The notes under the pieces were generated by a model. It was not told the origin of the DNA and searched no databases. It saw only the letters and a program-made list of their open reading frames with translations. A stretch of DNA of 64,000 nucleotides from contig BBXU01000808.1 of assembly GCA_001598975.1 (NCBI GenBank), positions 1 through 64,000 on the forward strand. Reading direction: 5' to 3'. Shown piece after piece: positions 50,601 to 62,274 of the stretch. How positions within the stretch are numbered: position 1 is the stretch's first letter; each line of letters begins with the position of its first letter. A program made the position numbers and the translations under genes. The stretch comes from Parachlorella kessleri. Lineage: Eukaryota; Chlorophyta; Trebouxiophyceae; Chlorellales; Chlorellaceae.

Positions 50601-53600
50601 GATGGCACTCTACCATGTGCTGCCCAACAACGCCACCAACGCCATCGAAGACGGCGTGAAGGCAGAGCTCAACGGCACCACCCGCAACTACTACATTGCT
50701 GCTGAGGAGGCAAGTATGCGGGGGCTGCCTGTGGAAACAGTCAGGTATTGTGAAGTGAGTGCTTTCCCGGGCCAGGCTGCCCCTCTGCCGGTCTGCACTG
50801 TCGCCCAACGCTGCCAGGGGGTGCATGGCGGGGTGTGCCCTGACTGGAAGTGTGCTGGTGTGACATAACTCTCGCCACGCCCTTTCCATCCCTAGGTAGA
50901 CAGCCTCCAAGCCTACATTGTGCTGTGCATTGCTGATTTCCCACTGAGCGACCGAGCCAGCCCTCCTTGCTCGTACAGGTGATGTGGAACTACGCCCCAG
51001 AGAACGGGTACATGTGCGATGGGGCGTGGCAGCCCTGGACGGAGGAGCAGGCCGAGTACGTCGCCAACCGCACAGGCTTCATCGGCAGCACGTGAGTGGC
51101 GGGCCACTCCGCAGGGGCCTGGTGGTGCTGGCAAGCAATACAAGGAGGAGGAGGCAGCCTGCCCCAGTTTCCTAGGCTTGCTTGCCACCTCCAGGGTTTT
51201 GTGTTGCCCGGCAAGGCCAGCTGAGACTCCCCTTGCTGCTAGCTATGCCGGTGGCCTGTGCGCACCCCAGGGCCGCGCCTTTGCGCTGAGCCCCATCAGC
51301 AGGACGCGCTGCGCTGCGCTACCCCTGCTGCGCTACCCCTGCTGCGCTCTTGTCACAATTTGCATCCCATGCCTCCACTACACTCACCCCAATGCAGTTG
51401 CTCTGCCCATCTTGAACTGGGGGATGCTGGTCCTAATGCTGTGCCATTTGCCCTGCAGCTACATCAAGGGCCAGTTCATCGAGTACACTGACGCCACCTT
51501 CACCCAGAAGAAAGAGCGGGCGCCGGAGGATGACTACCTAGGCATTCTGGGTAAGCTCTGTAATGCTCAATCAGGGAGGTTGGGTTATGCTGCAACCCTC
51601 GTTTGTAGCTGTTGGACATTGAGTAGCTTAACATCTTGTTTGAGGCCTAGTGTTTTTGGCGGCCAATGGCTGCACTGTCCAGACTCCTGCCCATGTTGCA
51701 TAGCCTGGGCTGCCAAAAACCCCTAAGATTCAGCATACGGCAGCAGCGCCCTGGAGGCATCACTGGCCGGTGCTAACAACAACAATGTTGCCGGTAGGCA
51801 CGGTGTTGTGCAAAGTCATAGAGGGCATGGGCTAGCAGTAGCAGTGCCCATCACTTCACACCCCCAGTGCCTGCTACCATGCTTGCCGCTCGCCGACGGG
51901 CACAGTGGAGTCACCTCTCTCTCTATCACCTGCTACTGACAGCCGCACTCACTCCCCAACACCGCTTTCCCCTGCAGGCCCCATGCTGCGCGCCGAGGTT
52001 GGCGATACCATTGAGGTGCTCCTGATCAACCGCATGCGCTACCCTGTCTCCATGCACCCACATGGGGTGCGGTACATGAAGGACTCGGAGGGAGCGCCCT
52101 ACAATGACGGCACTTCAGGTGCACCCGGTGAAGGAATAAATGCATTGTGATGCCAGTCACCAGTTGATCCATCAGTGCCTACCAAGCGGGCCTGGCCGAC
52201 CCACGTTTACCTAATTGTGTTTGCAACGAGGGGGGAGAGGGGGGCCTGACAGCGTCCAGCCGTGCTCCTGTATCACGTAAAGGTAGCAGAGCAAGTCGGT
52301 AGGACATCGGGCAGCAAGTTGGGTAGGCAGCATGTTGAGTCTGCTGCCGGGCCTGCATAAGTGAGTGCCTGTGCGCCCAACCTAGGCGGGACGGAGGGTG
52401 GCTCCCACTTGCACCCACCCGCGTGCAGTGCTTACGCGCAGCCAAACCCGTCCTAGCTATGGTTTGCAGGCAAGGACATCATGGACGACGTGGTCCAGCC
52501 CGGCACCAACTACACCTACGTCTGGCAGGCAAGTGGGGGAGACAAGGGTGGCGAATGTGCGGTCAAGAGGTCGACTGTTATCCAGGGGCTCTGGGAGTTG
52601 CTAGGGTTCTATCTATGTCGCACCTTAGAGTTCAGGTGGGAGCCTTCTGCAAGCATGCAGGGTGCCTCCCCTCTCACACACCTGGTGTGCAGCCTGAAAC
52701 AAGCCATACGGCTCCGCTGTTTCACTTGTGTGGAGCTTTCACAAGTCCCAAACACCTATCCCCAGCCCTGCCTCCTCACCATTTGGGGTGGCCATGTTGC
52801 ACGGACGTACCGCTCATCAACCAGCCCAGCATGCCGACAGTGCGGTGCGAGTCACACTGCACCAAACCTGCCCCTTCGCCTCATGCGTGTTTCCAGGTCC
52901 CCGAGACTGCCGCCCCGGGCCCCGCTGGCGGCTCCACGCGCTTGTGGATGTACCACTCCCACACCAACGAGATCACCGACACATACGCCGGTCTGGCTGG
53001 CGGCATCATTGTGGGGCGGCGTGGGGTGCTGGACAGGGACACCCTGGCTGCCACGGATGTGGACAGGTGACTGGGCGGGCGGGCGGGTGGGTGGGTGGGA
53101 GGGCCGTCTGTTGCATGGTTGTGTCGTTACTGGCTAGCCCACATCCCCAGGTGTGCGCTGTGCCGTGCTTGGGACCCATGTGGATAAGTGCACGGGCCAC
53201 AGGGACCCTGGACTGCCATGGAAGTCGTTGATGGGGCAGGACTTGCTCTTGGCTCTTGCCTAGGGTCTAGATGGATGCATGGCCAAGCGGGACGTACTGC
53301 CAGCCAGCCATCCCTGGCATGTGACTTCCTTCTATGCTACTCCGCACACCACAGCTTGGTAACGCTGCTTCGTGTGCCCCCCCACCCCCCACCCGCCCCC
53401 ATGCAGGGAGGTGATGCTGTTCTTCAGCGTGATGAACGAGGCCAACTCGCTGTTCTTTGAGGACAACGTGGACCACTTTGTGAAGGGGCACGAGGCCAAG
53501 GATGAGCAGGAGGACCATGAGGAGTACGAGGAAGAGTTTGAAGAGTCCAACCTCATGCACTCCATCAACGGTGAGTACGAGGGAATGGTGGTGCGGGTGC

Positions 53601-56600
53601 CCCATGAGGGAGCAGGGTCTGGCACGCTCCCAGGGCCTGAGGACAAAGCGGGGAAGCAGGATCAGGCTCATGAAAGAAGACGGTTGCCGTGTCCCGGGGA
53701 GCAGGGGCTGGCCACGTAACATGGGGGCACGAGTTAGGGCGGGTTTTGGGGACGGGCCAGCCTGCGGCCAGACGGCAGCGGTCACGGCTTGAAGGGGGAT
53801 GCTTGTGTGGGGGCAGCTTGCGTGTGTCACCTGGTGTCACGCAGGCCCCGCTGGGGACGATGGATAACAACCGCCAGCTGACCCTTTCACAGCACGCACG
53901 GACAGCTGCCTCAACCCTGTTGCCCATCGTGATATCATGCCTACTGCCTTGGCGAGAAGGACGGACTGGCAGAGCCACTGACTGGATGGGGGCAAAAGGG
54001 ACCTGACTGGTTCCCGCCCTCTGCTGTCCTGCTGCAGGCTACGTCTACTGCAACATGCCGCCCCTGCAGTTCACTGTGGGGGAGCGGGTGCGTGTGTATG
54101 TGATGGCCCTGGGCACGGAGGTAGACATGCACACACCCAACATGCAGCACTCGGTCTTCCGCACCCCCCTGGGAGGCCACACCATGCCAGCCCTCAGCAT
54201 GGTCCCAGGTGGGTGCGTGGGGCCCATTTGGATGGTCTGTTGGCTGGGTGGAGGTTTGGCCTTCCACAAGCGTTAAGAGCGGGCTGCTTAAGGGGTACAC
54301 TCGCATAGCATATCCATGGTGCCTGCATGTAACGCCAGGTGAACACAAATACTTTGCCTGCCTCTAGAAACCTAGTCTGGCTCAGGAAAGGAAATGCGAA
54401 ACCCAGTGCCAACCCCAGAGTTACAAGGGCGTTTCTGTCTTTTTAAATAGTGACTTCCGGTATAGACAGACACATTGGTGGACAGACACGCCCTTCATCA
54501 CTCCATGACGTCCAAGTTGTTGGCCTCCTTGCTCCGTGCAGGCAGCATGCACACCGTGGATCTGATCCCCGAGACCCCCGGCGAGGCGCTGGTGCAGTGC
54601 CGCGTGGGTGACCACATCGCGGCAGGCATGAGGGCGCTCTACTCCGTGGTCCCAGGTGCGCTCCCGCCATGGCTGGCTGTTCCACCTGTCACTCCTTCCT
54701 GCGTCCAAGGGGCAGGGGTCTCGACACAATGCCCACGCCTGTGGATGCCCATTGAGGCTGGGGAACTCATTATTGGCAACGCTGCTTCCTTGTGCCCAGT
54801 TTCTCTGTGTAGGCATCACAACCGCGCTGTGCCTCAGCTAGTACGACCCTTGCACATTCAGCCAAAAGCCGCCCTTCTGCGTCCTTCCCTCCTGTGCAGG
54901 CCCAGACACCGCCACCATGCAGGAGGCGTCTGGCACCGAGCCAGCCCAGCGCTACTACATCGCAGCCGAGCCTGTTGAGTGGGAGTACGCCCCCCTGGGC
55001 CTGGATGCCTGCAACGGGGAGCCCTTTGGGGAGGAGGCGCTGGTCTTCGTGGGGCAGGTCAACGGCAGTACCATCGGCTCGCGGTACCTCAAGGCGCTGT
55101 ACAGGCAGTACACCGACGAGACCTTCACCGAGCTGGTGGGTGCTGCGGGGACCCAAGCAGCGTAGGCAGATCTTGCCAGGTGGACGTACAGCATGTAACC
55201 CGGGGAACACACATGCCTTGGCCTGGGCTCTATTCAGGCTGCTGACCAACATCACCACCGTCATCGTCCTGCTGCCAACCGCACCCCATGTGCAGCTTGT
55301 TGTATGGTAGTCGAGCCCGGGTTGGGAGCCTGTACTTTGCGTGAGCAATGGGCACAATCCTACATATTTCCAGCCCGTGCTCTCTGGTCATGTGGTCATT
55401 AACACTGCCGCGCAGGCGCCTCGCCCGGTAGAGGCCGGCATCCTGGGCCCCACCCTCCTCCTGGAGGCCGGCCAGCAGTTTGAGGTCGTCTTCCAGAACC
55501 GGCTGGACTTCGACGTCAACATCGCGTTTGATGGCGCTCTGGAGGCCCGCCATGATACCAAGGCCGGGACCAAGGTGGCCCCTGGCGCCAACTTCACCTA
55601 CTCTTACGTCATCCCTGACAGGTGAGGCAGGTGCCCTGGTGTGGAGTAGGGATTGTGGGTTGAACAGGCTGGTACCCTTTTTCCGCTCACTTGCTCGAGA
55701 GCTGGATGCATACCTTGGCAGACTTGTTTGTCGATGCCACGCCAGCTCGCAGGCATGTATTGGTTTGGCTGCGTACCAGCGCGTGCCGTACTAACCACCA
55801 GCCTGACACCCCCTGCCGCGTGCGCTTGGTCTGCAGCATGGCCCCTGGTTCCCAGGACTTGTCCACGGTGGCCTACGCCTACACCTCCTCAGTTGACCTC
55901 ATCACCCACCCCAACGCCGGCCTCATCGGCATGCTGGTGGTAGCCACCCCTGGCTCCCTGACTCCGGCCAACACTACCACTGCTAGCAGCTGGCAGCAGC
56001 TGCCACAGGGGGTGGACCGCCTGATCCCGCTCCTGTTCAACATCCAGAACGAGAATGAGAACCCCTTCCTGGGGCTGAACATGGCGGCCACAGGGGTGCA
56101 GGCCGACGTGGTGGGCTCTGACGACTTTGAGGAGTCAAACCTGATGCACTCCGTCAACGGTGAGTCGCTGTGGAGCGCGTGGCTAGCTGAGTAGCTCCTG
56201 GACCCGGTGGACGACCTGGCATGGGTGTTAGCATATCACGTGGACAGCAAGTGTAGAGGGCATTGTAAGACCAGCGCTTGCTCTTGTCACTCATTCACTC
56301 GGTATGAGGTCCTGGGCCTGGTACAAATGCATTGGCAGCAGTGCAGCTCTACCATGCACAGTCCGACGTTGCCTTGCTTCTACAGCTGCCTGGATCACGT
56401 GCCCAGTGGTTGAGAGTGTGCATGTGCGATGTTTTTATTATATGAATGCAGGCTACGTCTACTGCAACATCCCGGCGCTCGAGGTGGCGCTCAACAGCAC
56501 TGTGCGCTTTGTCATGCTGGGAATGGGCTCAGAGGCCGACATGCACAGCCCCACATTCACAGGACAGGTGGGCGGCACAGCCGGTGTACAGGTCTATTGA

Positions 56601-56924
56601 AAAGGTGTTTGCAGGAGTGTTACAAGTAGCCCGCCCCACACCATGGCTATGTCTGATGTCAGGCTGTGGGTCATTGCCTCTGGTGGTGGACGCTGGATGC
56701 ATGCTCTCTGTTTGGACACACCACGCCCATTGCTGGCTCAGCCGTGGCTGCTGCCTCTGCAGGTGTTGCTGAGTGTGGGGAGCACTTCTCGCACGGTGGA
56801 GCTCATGCCCACGGTGACCAAGGTGGTGGACATGGTGCCGTCAGAGGCAGGGAGGTGGCAGTTCTATTGCGACGTGCACGACCACATAGTGGCGGGCATG
56901 CGAGGCACCCTGGTGGTCGCCTAG
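47681..56924 (+). CDS. FOX1: Six-domain multicopper ferroxidase (ceruloplasmin-like, FOX1 type)
   Basis: Oxidises Fe(II) to Fe(III) at the cell surface, normally paired with an FTR permease for high-affinity iron uptake. Twenty exons (first 47681-47986, last 56763-56924), 1,095 residues with all phases consistent; Chlamydomonas FOX1 is of similar size. Signal peptide MHAALVAIAFVLLAAANPAAA. Three repeats of a cupredoxin pair, each starting YYIAAE...W-YAP and containing a HSxNG block (near residues 283, 640s, 990s). Type 1 copper quartets occur in all three: His318/Cys361/His366/Met371; His685/Cys730/His735/Met740; His1035/Cys1078/His1083/Met1088. The eight trinuclear-site His occur only once: 321/323 (HVH), 360/362 (HCH), 502/504 (HPH), 562/564 (HSH), all in domains 2 and 3. 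An acidic segment (KDEQEDHEEYEEEFEE) precedes the second HSxNG block. No C-terminal membrane segment. Two introns are GC-AG type (50710, 52529). No FTR gene lies in the window. Confidence 0.93.
53067..53103 (+). other. G-quadruplex-prone tract at a 5' splice site
   Basis: Directly after the donor of ferroxidase exon 12 stand about eight GGG runs separated by single bases. Such a tract can fold as a G-quadruplex in DNA or pre-mRNA. A similar G-run follows the donor at 1759 in the peptidase gene (to about 1800). Confidence 0.55.
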
Positions 56925-58021
56925 GCACCCTGGATATCTTTCTTGTCTTCATTGCGCAGGATGGCTCTGGGAAACACTGCTCGCTTTTGCATGCTGCTTC
57001 CAGAGTAGCGGCTGCCTGAACTGCTCTTTGCCCTCTTCATTGACATGCATGTTGACTGCTATTGTTTGGCAGCATGCCTAACCCAGCTCCATTGAGCTGA
57101 TCTTTGTGACTGTGGCATCGCAAGCTAGAGATGTATCGGTTAACCCCATAGCCAATTCTCAATAGCATCACTAGCTCTTGGGTGTGTGGCCTTGGCTTAG
57201 CTGCTTTCTCTTGGCTGCTCCACGTCTCACCAATCAAACCTGGCCGGTTGTCTTGATTGCTTTCGTCGTACTTGTGTTTGTCATATTGCCATTTTCTGCT
57301 TGCTCTCCTGCCTAGGAACCTCTCCCAGTTTCTCCGTTGGGCTGGCTGTGCTGGAGGCCTAGCGAAGCCTATGTTTGTCTTTGTTCAGCAGTATGGATAC
57401 ATGAGCCGGTAACGATATAGCAAGCCAAGTTGAATAGCCACGCCATTCCTGCATATTCATCCACCTTGCCTGCCGGGTTGTGGCTGCGACAGATGCCAGC
57501 TAGACAGAGGTTACAACAGATAACAAGTAAAGACATAAGGCCCACAATAGTTCGACCACCTGCATGGCTGCCATACGTTTCCCTCTCTGACGCACCAGGG
57601 CAAAGCAATATGTAAGCATGAATGGGAAGTGGTACGCAGACATGTAAGGCGCTCCAATTATTTTAACACACCCTAACGCACACAAAAGTTTAGCAGGCAG
57701 CTGACACCTTGATGACTTCACACCCTGCCTTGCCAGTGCCCACAAGACGATCATACGTCAGTGACCCTCGGGGCCACCTAAAAATTTGAGTGCACAGCTG
57801 CATGATATAGAAGGATGTATGCCTCTGGATACAATTGCTTGCAAAAGGGCGGTAAGAGCTCAACATGAAATCGAAATGCCAAAGTTGTCCCAAACGAGCA
57901 GCGTGCGCACTGCAACCATAGCCTCAGCTAGTCTCACATGTCCTCAGCTCACATATCATGCACAGGGCCTTGCTGCCTGCCTAGAACCTCAGCTATATAT
58001 GCTTACCATCAATTTTCCTTC
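56925..58021. other. Convergent 3' region (ferroxidase / amino-acid transporter)
   Basis: About 1.1 kb without recognisable exons on either strand. A candidate poly(A) signal for the transporter (TTACA on the + strand) is at 57511-57515. TGTAA motifs for the ferroxidase are at 57611 and 57642, rather far from its stop. Confidence 0.35.
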
Positions 58022-61000
58022 TTAAGTGAAGAACTCATAGGTGCTTGCATGCACCACCAGCGAGCGGATGGAACCGATCGCCGCTGTCAGTCCCACAAAC
58101 ACGAAAGCTACTATGATCCCCCAGCAGGCGGCAATCTCGTACCATCTCAAGGCCTGCTGGGTTTTCAGCCACATCAAACAAGGCAAGATAAAGCAGAGAG
58201 GACAGTAGCCCACAGCCCCCAGGAAACCCATAAGGTCCTGCAGGCACCCATTACGATTGTTAACCTTTGGCAGAAAAGTCTTGCGGCAGGCATGGTGGAC
58301 CTTGCACAACATAGGAGAAGGAACCTGCATTTGTGCTAAAAGTTTGTCGACCTACACGTCAGCTGCTGCCAAAGAGTATTGTGGTTTGTTGGTGCCCTCA
58401 GCTGCATGGGCCTGACACACAGGCAGGAGGGACACATAGGGAAAGAGGACCAATGCTATGCTAGCCATACCTGAAAGAAGGGCAGGCACACTGCCAGCCC
58501 TGCAGTCGTCACAACAAAGAACCAACGGAAGCTGAATCGTTTGAGGACAACGACGAAGCCTCCCTGGAACTCCAACCCCGTCCAATGGGACATCAGGATT
58601 TTCAGGTCAACGTAGTCGAATAAACAGTGAGCAAACATCTGCAAACAAACAAGGAGCGGACGGGAGGAGCGTTGGCATGAGGATGAATTCATGCTGCATG
58701 ATGCCAGGGAGACCAGATACCTCATACCAAATCCAACTACAAACAGCTAGCGTGTTGCCCCAAGCTTGCCACACGTGCAGTTTGAAATGCGCGTCCATGC
58801 ACTGTCAGCAGGGACCATCCACTCCAGAGCACACTTACCAAGTAGCCAGCAAGAGAATTCACCACCACCAGGAAGTTGGCCGTTACGACCAACCAGACTG
58901 GTTTGCCAATCGAGTCTAGCACAAAAGGCTGCACCGCTGCTCCAAAAGCCCAGTAACCGCTTATAACACAAGAGAGCAATAGCGACGCCACGATGGTGTA
59001 GCCGAGTAGGACTGCAAGCGGCGCGCAAGGGAAACCACGTCTCTAACCTTGAGAGAGGGATGCCACCCATGAAAGACAATTGAAGCACCTGGGAAACCTT
59101 CTGCCTCCTTGCCAGCACAGCCTGGGCCGCTGCCCAGAAAGTCACACTAGTGCTGCAGTACTCACCAGCGCTGCAAGGACAAGCCCATGTAAAACTGCCG
59201 CATAACTTGTGACGAGCTCACTAACGAGGAGTCCCTCACCTGATCTGACCATGGGTGGCACAGCAGAGGGAGCTGCTTTGAGGGTCGACTGTGTCTCGAC
59301 AAGAAGTATGTTGCCATATAACAGCGTGATGGCACTGCACCAAATGAAGTAGATGGCTATTCTACATGCTTTAATACCTTGGGACCTGCACCAATGCTTC
59401 ATACAATCCACTGCTTCCTGGACCACTGCAAGACAACAACAAAGGTACGAACACATCTCTTAGTGTCTTCTCATCACTCATGTCGGTCTGGCAGGCAAAT
59501 CTCCACTTACCCCAAGGACGTGAATGCATTAAATGCCTTGTCAGCGGGGCTGCCCTGGACCGAATACACCACATCAGGGCCCCTGCCTGCGACACAAAAA
59601 AAGGATTGTCTTACAGAGCACGTCAGATTTAGCAGCAAGTCTGCCTGGGCTCCGGCTGTCCTGCATCACTCTCAACGAGCACCGTCCAGGACAGCGCGAG
59701 CCAAAGCACTCAGCCTTTGTTACCCTTGCCAACGTAATGAGCAGCCGCCTCTACTACCCCATATCTAACCTCTCAGCCGTACCAGCCCGGCCGAGTCGCG
59801 AGATCTACCTGCCAAAGCAGCCCCAATAGTCGCCAGCACAGAGAAGCCTATTGTCATCAGGGCGCCCAGGGCATTCACCCAGGCTATAGAAGAGATATCT
59901 GGCAGTAGGGCCAGCGCCAAGTGGGCCGAGCTAAAGACCACTATCCAAACTGACAGGCCTATACCGCAGTCGCCTTGGGTAGACAGGGAGGTGCACACTC
60001 CCCGCAGCGCTTGGCCCGCAATGACATCATATGTGACACACATGCCCACATTCACCATCATTTGAAAGGGCAGTACATAAAATGCGCCTCTTGTTTTTCC
60101 TGCACCAAACCAAGAGAAATACAAATGTTCCCCAGAGGTAACACACCTGCAGATAATTGAGCAGTCCCTGCGCCTTGCACTGAACACCTAAATGCATGCT
60201 GAAATCATGTTCATGACACGTTGACAAACTCATCTGGAGCAGCTAGTACCCTTTAGGCTGGTGATCGAACCCAACAGATGCAGTGCCTCCACAGCACTCA
60301 ACTCACCAAAGATAGCCTGGCCAAGCTCCCTGTATCTGGTGTGCCTTGCGCCTTTGTATTCATGCAGTCTCACAGTCACTGTGGCAGTCCATAGGACTGC
60401 CAAATAGGCTAAGAAGACGGCCGCAATCCCAGGGCCCCAGCCTAGCTGCACTTGTACCAACCAAGCAAAGGTATGAAGAATCCAGTATTCAGGAGCGCAG
60501 CTGTCACAGGGAGTTTGCCGTATGCAGTCCGTCAGCGTACTCCGGAACCAGGGTACGGAATCGCCACCCTCCACTAGCATTCGTAAGGGTGGTAGGTGGT
60601 GCGAAAAGGGAATGAGAGGTTGTGCGCACAGGGAGTCAGGTGAACTGTACTGACAGGGCTGGTTGCAGCAATGCTAGCATTGCTTGGCAAGGTGCCTACC
60701 TGTGCAACTGCGCTAGGAAGCCCCAGAAGGAACGGAGCGCCCACAGTGGACACTACATAATAGGTGCCCTGAACCCACGTCCCTGCACCCAGCGTGTTTA
60801 AGCCGTCAAACAAGTGCAGCGCAGATGGGAAGGAGGCAACCCAGCCATTGCGCTCTGGGGAGCCGCAAAGGCGGGCCGGGCGGTCCAGCACTGCCCCGCT
60901 ACCCAGCACCTGTGGGCAGCGGTGCGTTGCCAAGGGAACTGTGACGCAGGAGGCCGCTGTTGCTGCTCCAGGAATCGAGTGCGCTGCCCAGTCGCCGCCA

Positions 61001-61096
61001 ACTTGACGGCGGTCTGCTAGGTGCTGGCAGCTGTGTGGTGACAGCTCCAGCCCCCACTTCTACGTGCTGCGCCCTTCTGTGAGTCGGGGACGACAT
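58022..61096 (-). CDS. Amino-acid permease of the AAAP family (AAP/LHT-like)
   Basis: Proton-coupled amino-acid importer of plasma or vacuolar membrane. The ATG at 61096 opens a Ser/Arg-rich cytosolic N-terminus (MSSPTHRRAQHVEVGAGAV). An intron of about 130 bases follows, and phases agree (PLPT|GTWVQG). Family blocks in order: TVGAPFLLGLPSAVAQ|LGWGPGIAAV (first two membrane helices), HTRYRELGQAIFG, YVLPFQMMVNVGMCVTYDV, PDISSIAWVNALGALMTIGF, LYGNILLVETQSTLKAAP (AAP-type motif), GYWAFGAAVQPF, FDYVDLKIL, and the last helices FLGAVGYCPLCFILPCLMWL and WGIIVAFVFVGLTAAIGSIR. About 10-11 membrane helices; stop at 58022. It resembles LHT/AAP transporters of plants. Substrate range cannot be read from sequence. 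It shares its 369-base upstream region with SEC61G. Confidence 0.88.
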
Positions 61097-61440
61097 TGCA
61101 CCACGCTAGCTTATGTAGGACATCGCACGCTGACTGCTGAGCTGCTATGGCAACCTGATCAGCTTGTGCGTATGCAACAGTGCTTGACACATACCACAAA
61201 TTGTAAACAGACATAAACCATTTGGAAATACTTCTGTGAGATCCTTTTCCAGTTGCGCTCACCTGCCAAGCCACGCGCCAACTGCAGGAAAGCAAGCACA
61301 AATACCGTTCTCTCCGTGTTGGCTGTACACGGAGCCCATAACCTGCCATCAGCCAATCAGTGCATCTGGAACGTCGTACTTATTCTTCTTCTTGTACGCC
61401 CACCAGCGCTTCGGCCGTTACAGCCACCCCCTTGAAGCCG

Positions 61441-61446
61441 TATAAA
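61441..61446 (+). promoter_or_regulatory. TATA box of SEC61G
   Basis: TATAAA (GCCGTATAAAGG) 25 bases upstream of the SEC61G start codon. If used with the usual 25-30 base spacing, the transcript would have almost no 5' UTR. Position 61097-61465 as a whole is the divergent promoter shared with the amino-acid permease. Confidence 0.5.
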
Positions 61447-61465
61447 GGAAAGGGGCGGTGCAGCC

Positions 61466-61957
61466 ATGGAGTCCATTGGTGATCAGGCCAAGGAGTTTGC
61501 CAAGAACTCCATCAGGTGTGTGAGGGAGCGCCACGGCACTAGGATCACACGCCGGCACGGTCTTGGACTGGCTTCAGCCACATTCCTCCCCTTTGCAGGC
61601 TCGTAAAGCGTTGCAATAAGCCCGACAGACGAGAGTTCCTCAAGGTTGCCAGGCTTACAGCCTTGGGCTTCTTGGCAACTGGTGTCATTGGCTTTGTTGT
61701 GAAGGTCATCTTCATCCCGGTAAGGAAGCCTGTCGGGCCGACCTGCTTTGGAAAAACTTGTTTTTAACCTTTGCTGGCAGCAACTTTGCCCACAGTTGTG
61801 CCTTGAAAGCAGCAAGGAGGCGAGCAGTTCCACCTGGTGTGACTCCCAAAGCGCGTAGTCTCGGGTGTTTAGCAACCCTCACAGAGTAGCGTTCTGTGAT
61901 TCTTCTGGCATGCAGATCAACCAAATCATCATTGGAAGCACGGTGGGAAGCTCATAG
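61466..61957 (+). CDS. SEC61G: Sec61 gamma subunit (SecE homologue) of the ER translocon
   Basis: Small tail-anchored subunit that clamps the Sec61 protein-conducting channel in the ER membrane. Three exons: 61466-61515, 61599-61719, 61916-61957; about 70 residues, the family's normal length. The amphipathic N-terminal helix reads [17 protein letters not shown], then the conserved [20 protein letters not shown] and the single membrane helix [15 protein letters not shown], ending [13 protein letters not shown]. All landmarks of the family are present and intron phases agree. The stop TAG is at 61955-61957, 259 bases from the convergent protease gene. Confidence 0.95.
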
Positions 61958-62168
61958 GGGCCGTCTGCCTGGCCGCCAGTTCAGCAGCAGCAGCAGCACT
62001 GGCCGTTGAGAGAGCCACGGTGCACCTCTACACAGGTGCAGCAGTGTTCTCGTCCGTGTCCGCTGCAATGCCTAGGTGTGGGGTTGTACTCCCTACTCTG
62101 TTCTAGTGTTACTTCTACCTGGTTTCATACCTGACTGGCCGTATGGCCGCTTGACCAAATGCCTACTT

Positions 62169-62274
62169 TCTCTGTTGGGTTTCGCATATTTAGCCCTAAT
62201 CCAGAGCCAAAGAGCTTACAATCTCTGTTGGGTTTCGTGTAACCTACCCCTAGCCCGGAGCCAAAGAACCGCGG
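62169..62274. repeat. 53-bp tandem duplication across the stop codon of the CPBP gene
   Basis: Units starting at 62169 and 62222 share TCTCTGTTGGGTTTCG and, after a variable middle, the run GAGCCAAAGA. The unit nearer the gene (62222 on) encodes the protein's last residues (RARGRLHETQQR, minus strand); the stop TAA (62218-62216) lies at the junction with the second unit. The copies have diverged by about 20%. Confidence 0.75.

Noticed and set aside
51300..51345. Short tandem repeat (GCTGCGCTACCCCT) in a ferroxidase intron, and a similar 15-base repeat near 22000-22030 in a bZIP intron
   Set aside because: Two or three copies of a short unit in introns, with no effect on splice sites or coding; treated as ordinary slippage.
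60574..60933. Alternative start for the amino-acid permease at 60933 (MATHRCPQ...)
   Set aside because: The exon starting at 61096 joins in phase through a normal intron directly to the first membrane helix, and removes this unlikely leader.
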